The notes under the pieces were generated by a model that did no database searches, had not been told where the DNA came from, and was given only the letters and a program-made list of their open reading frames with translations. From Nitrobacter vulgaris (GTDB lineage Bacteria > Pseudomonadota > Alphaproteobacteria > Rhizobiales > Xanthobacteraceae), in the NCBI RefSeq assembly GCF_031453995.1, contig NZ_JAVDPZ010000022.1, positions 4,564 to 68,563 on the forward strand: a stretch of DNA of 64,000 nt, read 5' to 3'. Position 1 is the first letter of the stretch, and every line of letters starts with the position of its first letter. Below are positions 51,574 through 61,533 of the stretch, one piece after another. The translations under genes and the position numbers were made by a program.

Positions 51574-54048
51574 ATGCAAGCGGAAATGAAGGCGCGGAAG
51601 GCGGGTGGACTCGGAAGTAAGGCTTTCGCGGCGCTGCTGATGAGCACCGCACCTGGATCGATAAACGTCGTGACATTAAATGCTGCGCAAGCGCAGACAG
51701 CGCAATCCGGTCACGCAACTCAGGAACGGGCATTCGCAATCCGGCCGCAGCCCCTTCCAGGTGCCCTCACGGTGTTCGGTCAGCAGACCGGTCTACAAGT
51801 CTCCGTCGATGCTGCGGCGGTGAGAAGTCTGACGTCGCCCGGTGCGACAGGCACCCTGACGCCCGCCACTGCTCTGACACACCTGTTGGCCGGAACCGGC
51901 CTTTCCTATCGGTTCACTGGAGCTTCCACCGTCGTGATCGGCACGCCCGGTGCACAAACCACGGGCGGCGCAGTGCCGGCCGGCGCAATCACGCTCGACA
52001 CCATCGATGTGCAGGGTGGGAATCCTAATTCGACGATGACGCCGATGCCAGCTTATGCGGGTGGGCAGGTCGCAACAGGAGGCCAGCTCGGTATTCTCGG
52101 CAATCGCAGTGTGATGAATTCGCCATTCAACATCACAAGCTACACGGACAAGTTCATCCGGGACCAACAGGCGGCAACGGGTGCAGACGCATTGATCCTT
52201 GATCCTTCTGTGCGGAGTACCGCCCCAACAGGCGGTACAGTCAGTTCATTCAATGTTCGTGGCCTCCCAGTCAACGAAGGCAACAATGGTGAGTTCGCCT
52301 TTGGAGGGCTTTACGGTATAGCGCCGAGCTACCGCATCTTTACGGATTACGCCGAGCGTATCGAGGTGCTCAAGGGGCCTTCGGCTGCGCTCTCTGGCAT
52401 CGCACCCAACGGTGGTGTCGGCGGCGTCATCAATATTGTGCCTAAGCGCGCGGGAGACGACTTGACTCGTCTCACTATGAGTTACGGTTCGGTCGCGAGA
52501 CTCGGCGGTTACTTGGACGTCGCGAGGCGCTACGGCGGTAACCGGGAATGGGGCGTGCGGGCCAACGGCAGCATGCGTGGCGGCGACACACCCATTGACC
52601 ACCAGTCTGAAACGACGGCCGTTGGGTCACTCGCCCTAGACTATCAGGGCGAGCGGTACAGGACTTGGCTCTACCTCCTCGCGCAAAATGATCGATTTAC
52701 CGCTCCGTCCCGTCCCTTCCGTATGGCTGCCGGCGTGCCGGTACCAACGGCACCAGACGGTCGGTTGAATGTGATCCAACCTTGGGAATGGTCGCGCATC
52801 ACCGATCAATCTGTCCTATGGCGGAACGAATACGATGTCAGCGATCAGGTTACGGTGTTCGCTGACGTCGGCGGGTCGCGGTCGACGGTCAATCGTTTCT
52901 TCGCGAATGCACCTCTGCATACCATTCTCAATCAGCAAGGCGACACGACCGCGGCGCCCCAGTTCTTCGGGCTTAACATCGAACGGTACACATATGATGG
53001 CGGTTTCCGCGCCCGTTTTGATACCGGAGTCGTTCACCATGCTATCGTTTTCCAGGCGTCGGTTTATCATGACGCGCTGTACCGGCGGCTCACCAATGGC
53101 AGCTTGCTCGCATCGAACATTTATAACCCGACGGTAACACCAACTCAGTTCGCAAACGATATCCCCGGGCGTCCTCGGCTCTCGGACAGTCAACTCACGG
53201 GACTCTCGATTGCTGACACCTTGTCGATGCTTGATGAGCATGTGCTGTTGACATTGGGTGTCCGGCGTCAAGGTGTCGAGGCGAACAACTATCTTTCTAA
53301 TGTCGGAACTCCGGTGAACTCCTACGATAAGAGCGCAGTCACTCCCGTGGTCGGCTTCGTTGTCCGTCCCCGGGACGACGTCTCTCTGTACGCGAATTAC
53401 GTCGAAGGGCTGAGCCGAGGTGATATAGCACCGGAGAATGCGTCCAATTTTGGCGAAGTACTCGCGCCCTATATCGCCAAGCAGGTCGAGGCTGGTGTCA
53501 AGGTTGACTTCGGCAGAATCGCCACCACTTTCAGCGCCTTTCAGATATCGAAGCCGAGCGGTGAGATGTCCGCTGGGCGCTTGGCGCAGACTGCCGAACA
53601 GCAGGTTCGCGGGCTCGAGTTCAATGTCTACGGCGAACTGATGCCCGATGTACGTGTACTTGGAGGCGTGTCGCTGCTAGATGGCACCCTGACGAAGAGT
53701 GCGGTCGCGGCAAATGTGGGCAACACACCAATCGGCGTTCCAAATATACAGGCCAATATTGGGGCCGAATGGGATTTGCCCTGGATGCGAGGACTCACCT
53801 TGAATGGGACGGTCATCTACACCGGCAAGCAGTTCATCGATACAGCGAACACACAGCCGATCCCGGATTGGACGCGACTTGATCTCGGCGCTCGCTACAC
53901 GACGGCGATCTACGGCAGAAGGACAATTTTCCGCGCAAACGTTCAGAATGTGACAGGCACAAATTACTGGTCCAGCGTGGCCTCGTTCGGAACGTTCTTC
54001 TTGGGAGCCCCGCGCACGTATCTCCTGTCGATGTCCGTGGATCTGTAG
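51574..54048 (+). CDS. fecA: TonB-dependent siderophore receptor with signalling (STN) domain, FecA/FpvA type
   Basis: The 824-residue protein has a signal peptide (to about 40), an N-terminal STN domain (about 50-125, IRPQPLPGALTVFGQQTGLQ) that touches FecR, and a plug (SSFNVRGLP, RIEVLKGPSAALSG). The 22-strand barrel ends with the terminal aromatic-rich GAPRTYLLSMSVDL. It imports a ferric chelate across the outer membrane and signals to FecR-FecI. The sequence between STN and plug (NPNSTMTPMPAYAGG) is shared with the receptor at 61.5-63.9 kb. The ligand is unknown. Confidence 0.92.
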   Translation: MQAEMKARKAGGLGSKAFAALLMSTAPGSINVVTLNAAQAQTAQSGHATQERAFAIRPQPLPGALTVFGQQTGLQVSVDAAAVRSLTSPGATGTLTPATALTHLLAGTGLSYRFTGASTVVIGTPGAQTTGGAVPAGAITLDTIDVQGGNPNSTMTPMPAYAGGQVATGGQLGILGNRSVMNSPFNITSYTDKFIRDQQAATGADALILDPSVRSTAPTGGTVSSFNVRGLPVNEGNNGEFAFGGLYGIAPSYRIFTDYAERIEVLKGPSAALSGIAPNGGVGGVINIVPKRAGDDLTRLTMSYGSVARLGGYLDVARRYGGNREWGVRANGSMRGGDTPIDHQSETTAVGSLALDYQGERYRTWLYLLAQNDRFTAPSRPFRMAAGVPVPTAPDGRLNVIQPWEWSRITDQSVLWRNEYDVSDQVTVFADVGGSRSTVNRFFANAPLHTILNQQGDTTAAPQFFGLNIERYTYDGGFRARFDTGVVHHAIVFQASVYHDALYRRLTNGSLLASNIYNPTVTPTQFANDIPGRPRLSDSQLTGLSIADTLSMLDEHVLLTLGVRRQGVEANNYLSNVGTPVNSYDKSAVTPVVGFVVRPRDDVSLYANYVEGLSRGDIAPENASNFGEVLAPYIAKQVEAGVKVDFGRIATTFSAFQISKPSGEMSAGRLAQTAEQQVRGLEFNVYGELMPDVRVLGGVSLLDGTLTKSAVAANVGNTPIGVPNIQANIGAEWDLPWMRGLTLNGTVIYTGKQFIDTANTQPIPDWTRLDLGARYTTAIYGRRTIFRANVQNVTGTNYWSSVASFGTFFLGAPRTYLLSMSVDL

Positions 54049-54152
54049 ATGCCTATAGGGAGTCGCTCCATGCATACTTGTGAACGTTCGGTCAATAGAG
54101 CGAACAGTTGGTGTGCCTGTGAGGTCCGGACGCTGACCGGCGCCTTCAAGAA

Positions 54153-55346
54153 TTGACCACCGTCTTGTCTGTGCGATCGGTATTCAAAGATTATTCTCCG
54201 GCGCGCGTGCGGCGAGGCTTCTTGTGGGCTCACCGATGGCTCGGGCTAGTATGCGGCATTGTTGTGGTGCTGATGGGGCTTACAGGAAGCTTCAACGTCT
54301 TTTATCGGGAGATCGATGCTGCGCTGAATCCAGCGCTTTTTATACCGGCTGATGCGGAACACTCGATTAATTTGACCGAGGTGGTGCGGATGGCGGCGGC
54401 AGCTGATCCCGCGCCGATCTTCGCGATCGTGGCTCCCGATAAGGTTTGGCCCGTCTGGGTTGTGATGCATACCCACGAAGGTCCGAAAGATAGCTTCAAA
54501 AATCTTTGGACCACCATGATCGATCCTTCGAACGGAAAGGTGCTCGGCCAGCGCGACTACACGAACGCGCCCGCGTTCATGATCTATCGCCTGCACTACA
54601 CGCTGCTGCTCTACGAATGGGGGGGCAAACAGTTGGTGGGCGTGGTCGGGTTCGTGCTGCTTGGATTGGCGCTGTCGGGCCTATATTCATGGTGGCCGAA
54701 GCAGGGACGGTTCTGGCGATCGGTATCGATACGCCGAGGTGTTTCGCCCCTTCGATTTTTTGTCGATCTTCATAACACGGCGGGTTTTTGGGCATTGATC
54801 GTGCTCCTCGCGATTTCTATCACGGGAATCGGTATTGTTTTCCCCGGTATGGTCCGCCCTGTCGTTGGTCTCCTGTCAAAGGCAACACCTGATCCCTCGC
54901 CTCGCATTGAGACTCCGCCGCCAAAGGGAACGCCGCAACTTCCGCCTGATGAGATCATGCGGATCGCGCAGGCAACCAAGCCGACCTTGTCGATCACCGT
55001 GCTAAACCCGCCGACCGAGACTAGCAACGCATGGCGCGTACGATTCCGCCCAGATGACGCTGATCCCGCTTTACGTTCACGAGGCGCGATCTGGCTCGAC
55101 CCGTGGAGCGGCGCCGTGGTACAAGATCGGACCTCGGATACCATGTCGGCGGGTGATCGCTACATGACAGAACAGCTCTGGATTCATAACGGCTCGACGT
55201 TGGGGCTCTTCGGCCGCCTGCTCGTGCTCACTGCTGGCTTCGCGCCCCTCGCGCTGTTTATCAGTGGTGGGATCATGTGGTTCAAAAAACGTTCTACGAA
55301 ATCAAGACCTGCCAAAGTGCTGCGCGCTGGAAGTAGCACTACCTGA
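54153..55346 (+). CDS. PepSY-associated transmembrane protein (iron-uptake associated)
   Basis: The 397-residue inner-membrane protein has four hydrophobic segments (about 28-50, 150-172, 205-230, 350-372). Pattern FLWAHRWLGLVCGIVVVLMG, then NVFYREID, matches the PepSY_TM family, and FVDLHNTAGFWALIVLLAIS marks its central part. Family members sit beside ferric siderophore receptors and some reduce iron. TTG 54153 starts the frame without a good ribosome binding site. It lies 104 bp behind the receptor gene. Confidence 0.85.
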   Translation: MTTVLSVRSVFKDYSPARVRRGFLWAHRWLGLVCGIVVVLMGLTGSFNVFYREIDAALNPALFIPADAEHSINLTEVVRMAAAADPAPIFAIVAPDKVWPVWVVMHTHEGPKDSFKNLWTTMIDPSNGKVLGQRDYTNAPAFMIYRLHYTLLLYEWGGKQLVGVVGFVLLGLALSGLYSWWPKQGRFWRSVSIRRGVSPLRFFVDLHNTAGFWALIVLLAISITGIGIVFPGMVRPVVGLLSKATPDPSPRIETPPPKGTPQLPPDEIMRIAQATKPTLSITVLNPPTETSNAWRVRFRPDDADPALRSRGAIWLDPWSGAVVQDRTSDTMSAGDRYMTEQLWIHNGSTLGLFGRLLVLTAGFAPLALFISGGIMWFKKRSTKSRPAKVLRAGSSTT

Positions 55347-55466
55347 TCTGTAAGGTCTCAACTGGTGCAGGTCTGTTGCTTGAGAAGCAAACGGGGGCAG
55401 CAGTGTGTTTCGGCGCGAAATAAAGCTTTGGCGCAGTTTTGGTGCAGCTTATTCATTCAGCACCTG

Positions 55467-55830
55467 TCAGTCCGGCTTGAAGCAATCGATTTTGCCGCGG
55501 CCGTTCATCTGCCGTCTGACAAACTTGAGGCGCATGATCTGACTCTCGGCCTGTCCGTTGGACCAAGGCGAGGTGATTGTCGCCCGAACCGCCGCTTCAT
55601 CCTTCGTGACGCCATTGGCGAAAAAGGTAAAGAGATTAGCACGGCCACGCTCGATCCATGGATCGCTGCGAGCTTGATGGTTGCGAGGAAGTTATCCTAC
55701 CGCACGACCATCGAGGCATGAGATCGCCACCATGTTGGCGTTTGGCCACGATCGCCTCGATGTTTGTCGCGAAACGCTCACCTTCCCTAAGGACCTCCGC
55801 ACGCCGTGGAAAAGACGTAGGCGGCATTGA
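55467..55830 (-). pseudogene. ISL3-family transposase C-terminal remnant
   Basis: The minus strand gives DEAAVRATITSPWSNGQAES then QIMRLKFVRRQMNGRGKID, close to the ISL3 transposase ending (TSPWSNGQVEGQINRLKLIKR). It is preceded in another frame by NIEAIVAKRQHGGDL. Frameshifts and a stop at 55467 rule out function. Confidence 0.7.
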
Positions 55831-56436
55831 CCAAGGCGGTATGGCCAGGCTGCATTAAGGTGCCCCGCCATGCTTTCGATCTGGCTTAGTGCAAACTGCT
55901 GCAGGCTCTCTTTGAACCATCCTTGCATGCCGATTGGCACGTTGCCCTCGACTGTGGAGTGGCCGAAGATCGGCTGAAATCGTCTCAACCCATATTTGTT
56001 GAAGTACTGGTTGACGAGCCTCGGGTCACCACGGAGCAGCTCTGAAATCGACAGGGAATTCCGAAGCCGGAACTGGATACCATACCTCAGTTCAACACTG
56101 ATGGCGCGGGCAGCGTCCTTTATCTTGTCGGACTTCCTTGTCCTTCCAATGACTTCCGAGATGCTTCGTAAAATCCCTCGTCCAGGGCTTAGGTGTCCCC
56201 TTCGATCGCTTTGTCGAATAATTGGTCTTCGGCTTCGGCATCAAAGGAAGCAGGTAAATGCGATTGTCTATTGTCGGGCGCGCCCGTTGATCGAGCAACT
56301 GCCAAGCGTTTGTCGAGCTGGTTTTTCACAAGCATCGAGTTTGGCCCGGTCGAAGAGCATATTGACATTCCTCGTCTATTGAGGACACGACGGATAAGAC
56401 GTAGCGGTTGCAAGTATATCGAATCCGGGGTCGTGT
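55831..56436. other. 606-bp region without an intact gene
   Basis: A minus frame across 55850-56090 reads as normal protein (LRNSLSISELLRGDPRLVNQ, YFNKYGLRRFQPIFG) but is interrupted and unrecognised. The plus frames are short and basic. It is probably debris from the same insertion as the ISL3 scrap. The last 100 bp must contain the DyP promoter. Confidence 0.4.
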
Positions 56437-57408
56437 ATGACTATGGAAAGCCAGGCTGTAGCATCGAAGCTTTCGCGTGCGGCGATCTTCCTCGTCGCGA
56501 CGCTGAACGATGGCGAGACCAACCTAAATTCCGTTCGCGCCATGTGCGGCGATCTGGCTGGTTTCGTGCGCGCGGTCGGCTTTCGCGATCTCGACGGTGG
56601 GCTTTCCTGCATCATGGGTTTCGGCTCAGACGCGTGGGGCCGATTGTTTGGCGATCCGCAACCGAAGGAACTGCATCCATTTCGTGAAATTCGTGGCCGT
56701 CATCATGCGATGGCAACACCCGGAGATCTCCTGTTTCACATCCGCGCGCGGAGCATGGACCTGTGCTTCGAACTTGCGATGCAGATCATGACTCGGCTCG
56801 GCGGCGCGGTCACCATCGTCGACGAGACGCACGGCTTCAAATTCTTCGACCAGCGCGACATGATCGGTTTCGTCGACGGCACCGAGAATCCGGTCGGGCC
56901 GGAGAGCGTCAACGCAGTGCTGATCGGCGACGAGGACCCCGCCTTCGCCGGCGGCAGCTACGTCATTGTCCAGAAATATCTTCACGATCTCAAACGCTGG
57001 AACGATCTGCCGATCGAGCGGCAGGAAGCGATCATCGGCCGCAAAAAACTCTCCGATATAGAACTGGAGGATGCGGTCAAACCCTCTTGCGCGCACAACG
57101 CCCTCACCTCGATCACCGACCAGGACGGAAAGGAACTCAAGATCCTGCGGGACAACATGCCGTTCGGCGAGATCGGAAAGGGTGCGTTCGGCACCTACTT
57201 CATCGGCTATACACGATCACCATCGCGGATCGAGCGGATGCTCCAGAATATGTTCGTGGGCGATCCACCCGGCAACTACGACCGACTGCTCGATTTCAGC
57301 CGCGCAACGACAGGAAGCCTGTTCTTCGTTCCGCCCGCGACATTCCTCGGTAGTGCCGGCCCGGCTGCACTGAGCTCTGCAGCGCCCACTTCGCCATCCA
57401 CTAAATAG
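56437..57408 (+). CDS. DyP-type haem peroxidase
   Basis: This 323-residue enzyme carries GFVDGTENP with catalytic Asp147 (GxxDG motif), the proximal haem His220 in CAHNALTSI, and the distal Arg237 in ILRDNMPFG. It lacks a Tat signal and is probably cytoplasmic, of the YfeX-like class. It may act on porphyrins or dyes. No encapsulin gene and no C-terminal encapsulation tag context is seen; the tail is Ala/Ser/Pro-rich (AALSSAAPTSPSTK). ATG 56437 has only a weak GGGG before it; ATG 56443 is also possible. Confidence 0.92.
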   Translation: MTMESQAVASKLSRAAIFLVATLNDGETNLNSVRAMCGDLAGFVRAVGFRDLDGGLSCIMGFGSDAWGRLFGDPQPKELHPFREIRGRHHAMATPGDLLFHIRARSMDLCFELAMQIMTRLGGAVTIVDETHGFKFFDQRDMIGFVDGTENPVGPESVNAVLIGDEDPAFAGGSYVIVQKYLHDLKRWNDLPIERQEAIIGRKKLSDIELEDAVKPSCAHNALTSITDQDGKELKILRDNMPFGEIGKGAFGTYFIGYTRSPSRIERMLQNMFVGDPPGNYDRLLDFSRATTGSLFFVPPATFLGSAGPAALSSAAPTSPSTK

Positions 57409-57761
57409 AGGCTATTCTTCCACGGTCGGCAAGATTCATGCTCGGCACGCAAGCCGGTCAACCCAGCCTCAATGAAAGGGGTAGACTGTCAAACGGCGCA
57501 GCGCACCGAGCTAGGCTTGCTGCATTTTCAAAGTGAGACAATTCGATCGGTAACAGTTCGGCCGCACCTTGAAAGCGAGGTGCGGAGGTGCGGAAGAAGT
57601 TCACTGACTCCGCATGCGCACCCCTACATAGGGCGCGGAAGGTGTGGCGGCGATCAGGCGGGGCCGACGCTACTTAGGCAACGCTGTGGCCCGCAATGAC
57701 AGAAAAGCTGCGGTGGCCGCTCTTACCATAGGGCGCATTGGTTCTTGCTATGATATGCGGG
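57409..57761. other. 353-bp region without a gene
   Basis: It lies between the convergent DyP gene and the 509-residue secreted protein gene. Frames of up to 75 codons exist on both strands without ribosome binding sites or motifs. Nothing recognisable. Confidence 0.5.
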
Positions 57762-59291
57762 TCACTGCTTCTCCGGCATGATTTTGTAACCGACAATGCG
57801 CGTGGCCCAGACGCAGGGAGAAATATCATTGGCCCATTGTTGGGTTGCCCAAAGCGTCTTGCGGTCAACGGGATCGAGCGCGGTTAGGATGCCGACCGAA
57901 TTTCCCATCGGCGCCATGCTCTTCTCGTTCCGGCAAGTATAAGGCTGCGTACCCGCCACGACCGTTGCCGGGTCGGCAAAACGGCCGGCAGGATCATCTT
58001 TTCTGTGGGTCCAGAGCAACACCGACAGGTTGGTGCGCGCGCTCGAAGCGGTGCCGACGATACCAATATTACCTTCGCCATCGACGCCGATGGTTCCGAA
58101 CTCCAAATGGAGGTCGGTGCTGGCGAGCTTTGCGGTCTGGCTGACGACGCAGGCCGCCGGCTGTGAGCAATCGAGATCGACATAGATCAGGATGTTGTTG
58201 GGATCGGCCCCCTGCGAGCCGCAGGCCTCACGGCATGGTCCGGTACCGAGCACGCCGTACAGATGCCAACCGTGCTGGACGACATTCATCAACCGGTGGC
58301 TCGGCGCGGCCCGAAGCGTGACCTCGCTGCCGGCCTGCGGGATGGACATGATATCGGCGCAGCACGGCGTGTTGTAGAGCCACTTGTTGGATTTCGATCC
58401 GACGTCGGTCTTGATCACCTGCTGGCTGCCGCCGGAATTGTAAGTCCCGCCGCCACCGTTCCAAGTAAATGTGTTCACGATCCAGTCGAACGAGAAATTC
58501 GGGGAGCGCTGGCAGGCATATTGCGCGGTGCGATCACAACTCTTGTTGGCGAAGAATGCGGGCGCGGCCGCAGCCTTTGTCGGGTCGTGATCGATGGCCG
58601 GCACGATGTCGAGAGGCATATTGTGGCCGCGGTTGATGTGGGTCGGCGCAATGCCCTGCGCGATTGCCTTGACCTCATTTGAAGGCACTGCGAAGCAATC
58701 ATAGGAGACCCCTGGCACGGTCGCGAGATTATCGTCGCCGATGTGGCCGCCGCAGACGTAGATACCGTTTTTGTCGTAACCCAGCTTGAGGCCTGGATCG
58801 CGATCGAGGCAAGCACCGCCTTGCAGGCACGACAGAGAGGTGCCGCCCCAGGCACCGGTCGCATCAGGGCCCGCGCTGACCAGCGTGCAGTCGTTGCGGC
58901 AGGTGACGGTGATGACCCAGCGCTCGATGAACTCGTCGTAGATGATGTGCGGCTCGAACGGGCCGCCGCCCCTCGGCGGATTTGGGTCAAGTCCGGCGGC
59001 GCGGATCACCGCGGACAGAGGCGTCGACTTCAACAGATTGCCGGCGGGGTCATAGACGTTGACGTTCTGCCATGTGACCTGGACGACCTGCTTGCCGCTG
59101 GCCGCAACGTCCATCTCGGCTCGATCGCAGTGAATGGGTCCGATCTTCGGCTTGCACGTTTCGATTCCCGGTCCGCGGTCGCCGTCGAACGAAACGATCG
59201 TTTGCGCGTAAGCCCCGCTCAGGGAAAGGACCAGCAACAGGGTTGGCAGGATAGCAAGACAAGAATTTCTTACCGTTCGGCGGTCGGTCAT
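57762..59291 (-). CDS. Large secreted Cys-rich protein of unknown function
   Basis: The 509-residue product has a signal peptide (about 1-29, LAILPTLLLVLSLSGAYAQ). The mature part has many paired Cys (CRNDC, CCADI, CREAC, CSQPAAC) and repeated short beta-type segments (EPHIIYDEFIERWVITVTC, LKLGYDKNGIYVCGGHIG, LEFGTIGVDGEGNIGIVGT) that suggest a beta-propeller. It is on the same strand as the DUF3325, PepSY, DUF3649 and TonB receptor genes, 21 bp after DUF3325, so it is probably the last gene of that iron operon. No catalytic motif recognised. Confidence 0.75.
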   Translation of the reverse strand: MTDRRTVRNSCLAILPTLLLVLSLSGAYAQTIVSFDGDRGPGIETCKPKIGPIHCDRAEMDVAASGKQVVQVTWQNVNVYDPAGNLLKSTPLSAVIRAAGLDPNPPRGGGPFEPHIIYDEFIERWVITVTCRNDCTLVSAGPDATGAWGGTSLSCLQGGACLDRDPGLKLGYDKNGIYVCGGHIGDDNLATVPGVSYDCFAVPSNEVKAIAQGIAPTHINRGHNMPLDIVPAIDHDPTKAAAAPAFFANKSCDRTAQYACQRSPNFSFDWIVNTFTWNGGGGTYNSGGSQQVIKTDVGSKSNKWLYNTPCCADIMSIPQAGSEVTLRAAPSHRLMNVVQHGWHLYGVLGTGPCREACGSQGADPNNILIYVDLDCSQPAACVVSQTAKLASTDLHLEFGTIGVDGEGNIGIVGTASSARTNLSVLLWTHRKDDPAGRFADPATVVAGTQPYTCRNEKSMAPMGNSVGILTALDPVDRKTLWATQQWANDISPCVWATRIVGYKIMPEKQ

Positions 59292-59312
59292 GATCGATGC
59301 GTATCCATGATT

Positions 59313-59633
59313 TCAGGCTCGCGCCGGAAGGGCGGCGAGCAGCTTGAGAAGCTTTGGCTTAAATGAAAGCGTTGCCACGACGAGTGCGGCTGCCACAGGC
59401 AGCTCCGTCACCCAGAGCAGGATTCCGTACTCCGATCCTTCGCGCCACTGTATGACGGCAAACGCAGTCGCAAAGCTAAGGATGCCGACGACCTTGAGGA
59501 GCAGTCTGCCCAAGTGTGGACAGTCCGGCGTTCCGAACACGGCGTGCCAATGATGCCGCTGCACTAAGGCCAAACAAGCGAAGGCGATATAGTTCGCAAC
59601 GAAAGCCGCGAGCAGATAGAGCGCATCAAGCAT
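59313..59633 (-). CDS. DUF3325 membrane protein
   Basis: The 106-residue protein has three or four hydrophobic segments (MLDALYLLAAFVANYIAFAC, VGILSFATAFAVIQW, GILLWVTELPVAAALVVATL). DUF3325 genes are regularly found beside PepSY and DUF3649 genes in siderophore-receptor operons. Start ATG 59633 overlaps the PepSY stop by 8 bp. The molecular role is not known. Confidence 0.8.
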   Translation of the reverse strand: MLDALYLLAAFVANYIAFACLALVQRHHWHAVFGTPDCPHLGRLLLKVVGILSFATAFAVIQWREGSEYGILLWVTELPVAAALVVATLSFKPKLLKLLAALPARA

Positions 59634-61185
59634 GGCTGCTCGCGCCACTGAGATCGGGAACGGCCGCACCAACCCGCCGCTCGGCGCGCGACAACCAGCG
59701 GCCAATGGCAAGTGCGACGAAGGCCAGCGCAAGCAGACCAGCATCGACGCCGGCCACGGGCCAAAGGCGAGGCACGAACAGACTGCGCAGCAGATGATCA
59801 CCGGTCGTCACCCAATTCAAGATTACCGCGAGCACGGCAAGTGCAGCGATGGCGCGGCACTGCTCAGCCCAAGCAGCGTGTGGCCGCCACCAGGCGTGGG
59901 CGAAGCTCACGAGCCAGACCAGGTAGAAAGTCCAAATTTCCAGCGCGTAACGAGGAGCCCCCAAGACGGATATGCCGAGGGGCAAAATGCGATTGATCAC
60001 CATGAAACCGACTGAGGCCATGACAATACCCGTCACGGAGCCGACTGCGATGGCTTCAACCACGCGGACGCCGGACCTGCCCTCCGCGGCATGACGCCGG
60101 CGGCGCGCCTGGAGCCATACCTGAAAGCCGGAGAAGATTAGGACGCATCCGGATAGGCCGAGCGCGAAATAGAGCGCGCGTAGTAACCAGTGCCGAAACT
60201 GGATTTGGTGCATACCGGAAATGAAGCGCTGGGCGTAAGCGATCGGTTTCATTTCGCCGCTCTGATGCAGAACGGCGCCCGTGGCGGCGTCAAATTGGAT
60301 GGCTGGCGCGCTTCTGACGATGCCGCGATCAAAGGATTGGAACACGCTAACATAGGCTTTAGCATCGCCAGGATGCTGCACCACGATCGCCGATGGGGCC
60401 GCGCCGCCCCACATCTGCTGCGCCTTCGCGGCCAGCGCGTCCAGGGGCATGAGAGTTCCAGGCTTCTTGGCCATCGGGCGCGAATAGGCGCTGTAGGCGT
60501 CTTCGTTGAAGGCATTCTTTCCCGGATAGGATGACTTCCAGCCACTCGGGAAGAACGCGATCGACAGGATGGTGAGACCCGACAGCGCGATGACGAAATT
60601 GAACGGTAACCCGAGCACGCCGGTCACCGTATGCAGGTCGAGCGTCATACGGGCAGTTCGTTCCCGCGTGCGCAAGCTGAAAAAATCAGCGATCAGTTTG
60701 CGGTGCATAATCACGCCGGACACGCAGAGTAGCAACATCGCCATCGCTGCAGCACCGACGATCCACTCACCGAGATCCCACGCTCTCAGGTGCAGCCTGT
60801 AATGGAAGGGAAAGAAGAAGCGGGTCCCGGCCCAGGTGCCTTGCTCGGGCAACGCGGCACCGGACACCGGGTCGAAATAGAGCGACAGTGCCTCGTCGCC
60901 ATCGCGATAGACAACGCGAACCACCGGCTGGCGGTCGCTGGGCTGCAGCATCGTCCAGGAGCGCGCACCGGCCTTGACCGCCGCATCGTAGCTACCGCGC
61001 TGGGCGTCGAAGGACGCCGGCTGATCAGGCATCGCCAGGCGCGTCATCGGCGCCATCCAGCGATCGATCTCGCGATCGTAGACCGAGAGCGAGCCCATCC
61101 AGAAGATCGCGAACAGCAACGAGGCGGCGACCACACCAGCCCAGGTGTGCGCCAGGTTCATCGATGAGCGGAACTCTTGTGTCAT
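59626..61185 (-). CDS. PepSY-associated transmembrane protein, long form
   Basis: This 519-residue inner-membrane protein opens like the family (MNLAHTWAGVVAASLLFAIF, SVYDREIDRWM). It contains PFHYRLHLRAWDLGEWIVGA, MTLDLHTVTGVLGLPFNFVI and extra C-terminal membrane segments (about 380-490) beyond the shorter copy at 54.2 kb. Related proteins support ferric siderophore use, perhaps by reducing iron. It starts 3 bp after the DUF3649 stop and overlaps DUF3325. Confidence 0.88.
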   Translation of the reverse strand: MTQEFRSSMNLAHTWAGVVAASLLFAIFWMGSLSVYDREIDRWMAPMTRLAMPDQPASFDAQRGSYDAAVKAGARSWTMLQPSDRQPVVRVVYRDGDEALSLYFDPVSGAALPEQGTWAGTRFFFPFHYRLHLRAWDLGEWIVGAAAMAMLLLCVSGVIMHRKLIADFFSLRTRERTARMTLDLHTVTGVLGLPFNFVIALSGLTILSIAFFPSGWKSSYPGKNAFNEDAYSAYSRPMAKKPGTLMPLDALAAKAQQMWGGAAPSAIVVQHPGDAKAYVSVFQSFDRGIVRSAPAIQFDAATGAVLHQSGEMKPIAYAQRFISGMHQIQFRHWLLRALYFALGLSGCVLIFSGFQVWLQARRRRHAAEGRSGVRVVEAIAVGSVTGIVMASVGFMVINRILPLGISVLGAPRYALEIWTFYLVWLVSFAHAWWRPHAAWAEQCRAIAALAVLAVILNWVTTGDHLLRSLFVPRLWPVAGVDAGLLALAFVALAIGRWLSRAERRVGAAVPDLSGASSHA

Positions 61186-61188
61186 CTC

Positions 61189-61518
61189 TCAGGCTGCCTT
61201 GGTGAGTAAAAGGGCAAGACCAAGACCACCGGCCATCGTCAGTCCCAAAGCGAGACGCGAGATGCGCGGCTGCGCGGTGCCCCAAATTAGGAGTGCCAGA
61301 TAGAACAAAAACCCGCACATCGAAGCGAGTACGACCGCCTCGCTACGTGCGAGCCCGAGCACGGGCAGTGCGCGGGCGAAACCCGCCACCAGCGTCAATG
61401 CCGCCGCATAACCCCCGACGATCAGCACAAGCAGATACAACACGACAAGCCACCAGCGCCTGGTGTCGGTGGCATTGCGTCGGTCAGCGATCGAATTTGT
61501 TGATACTCTCTCCGCCAT
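61189..61518 (-). CDS. DUF3649 membrane protein
   Basis: The 109-residue protein has a charged N-terminus and three hydrophobic segments (VVLYLLVLIVGGYAAALTLV, VVLASMCGFLFYLALLIWG, LALGLTMAGGLGLALLL). It sits between the TonB receptor (15 bp upstream) and the PepSY gene, the usual place of DUF3649 in iron operons. Confidence 0.82.
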   Translation of the reverse strand: MAERVSTNSIADRRNATDTRRWWLVVLYLLVLIVGGYAAALTLVAGFARALPVLGLARSEAVVLASMCGFLFYLALLIWGTAQPRISRLALGLTMAGGLGLALLLTKAA

Positions 61519-61533
61519 TGATTTCCGCTAACG

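Noticed and set aside
56437..57408. Encapsulin cargo system around the DyP peroxidase
   Set aside because: No encapsulin shell gene within the window and no clear cargo tag at the C-terminus.
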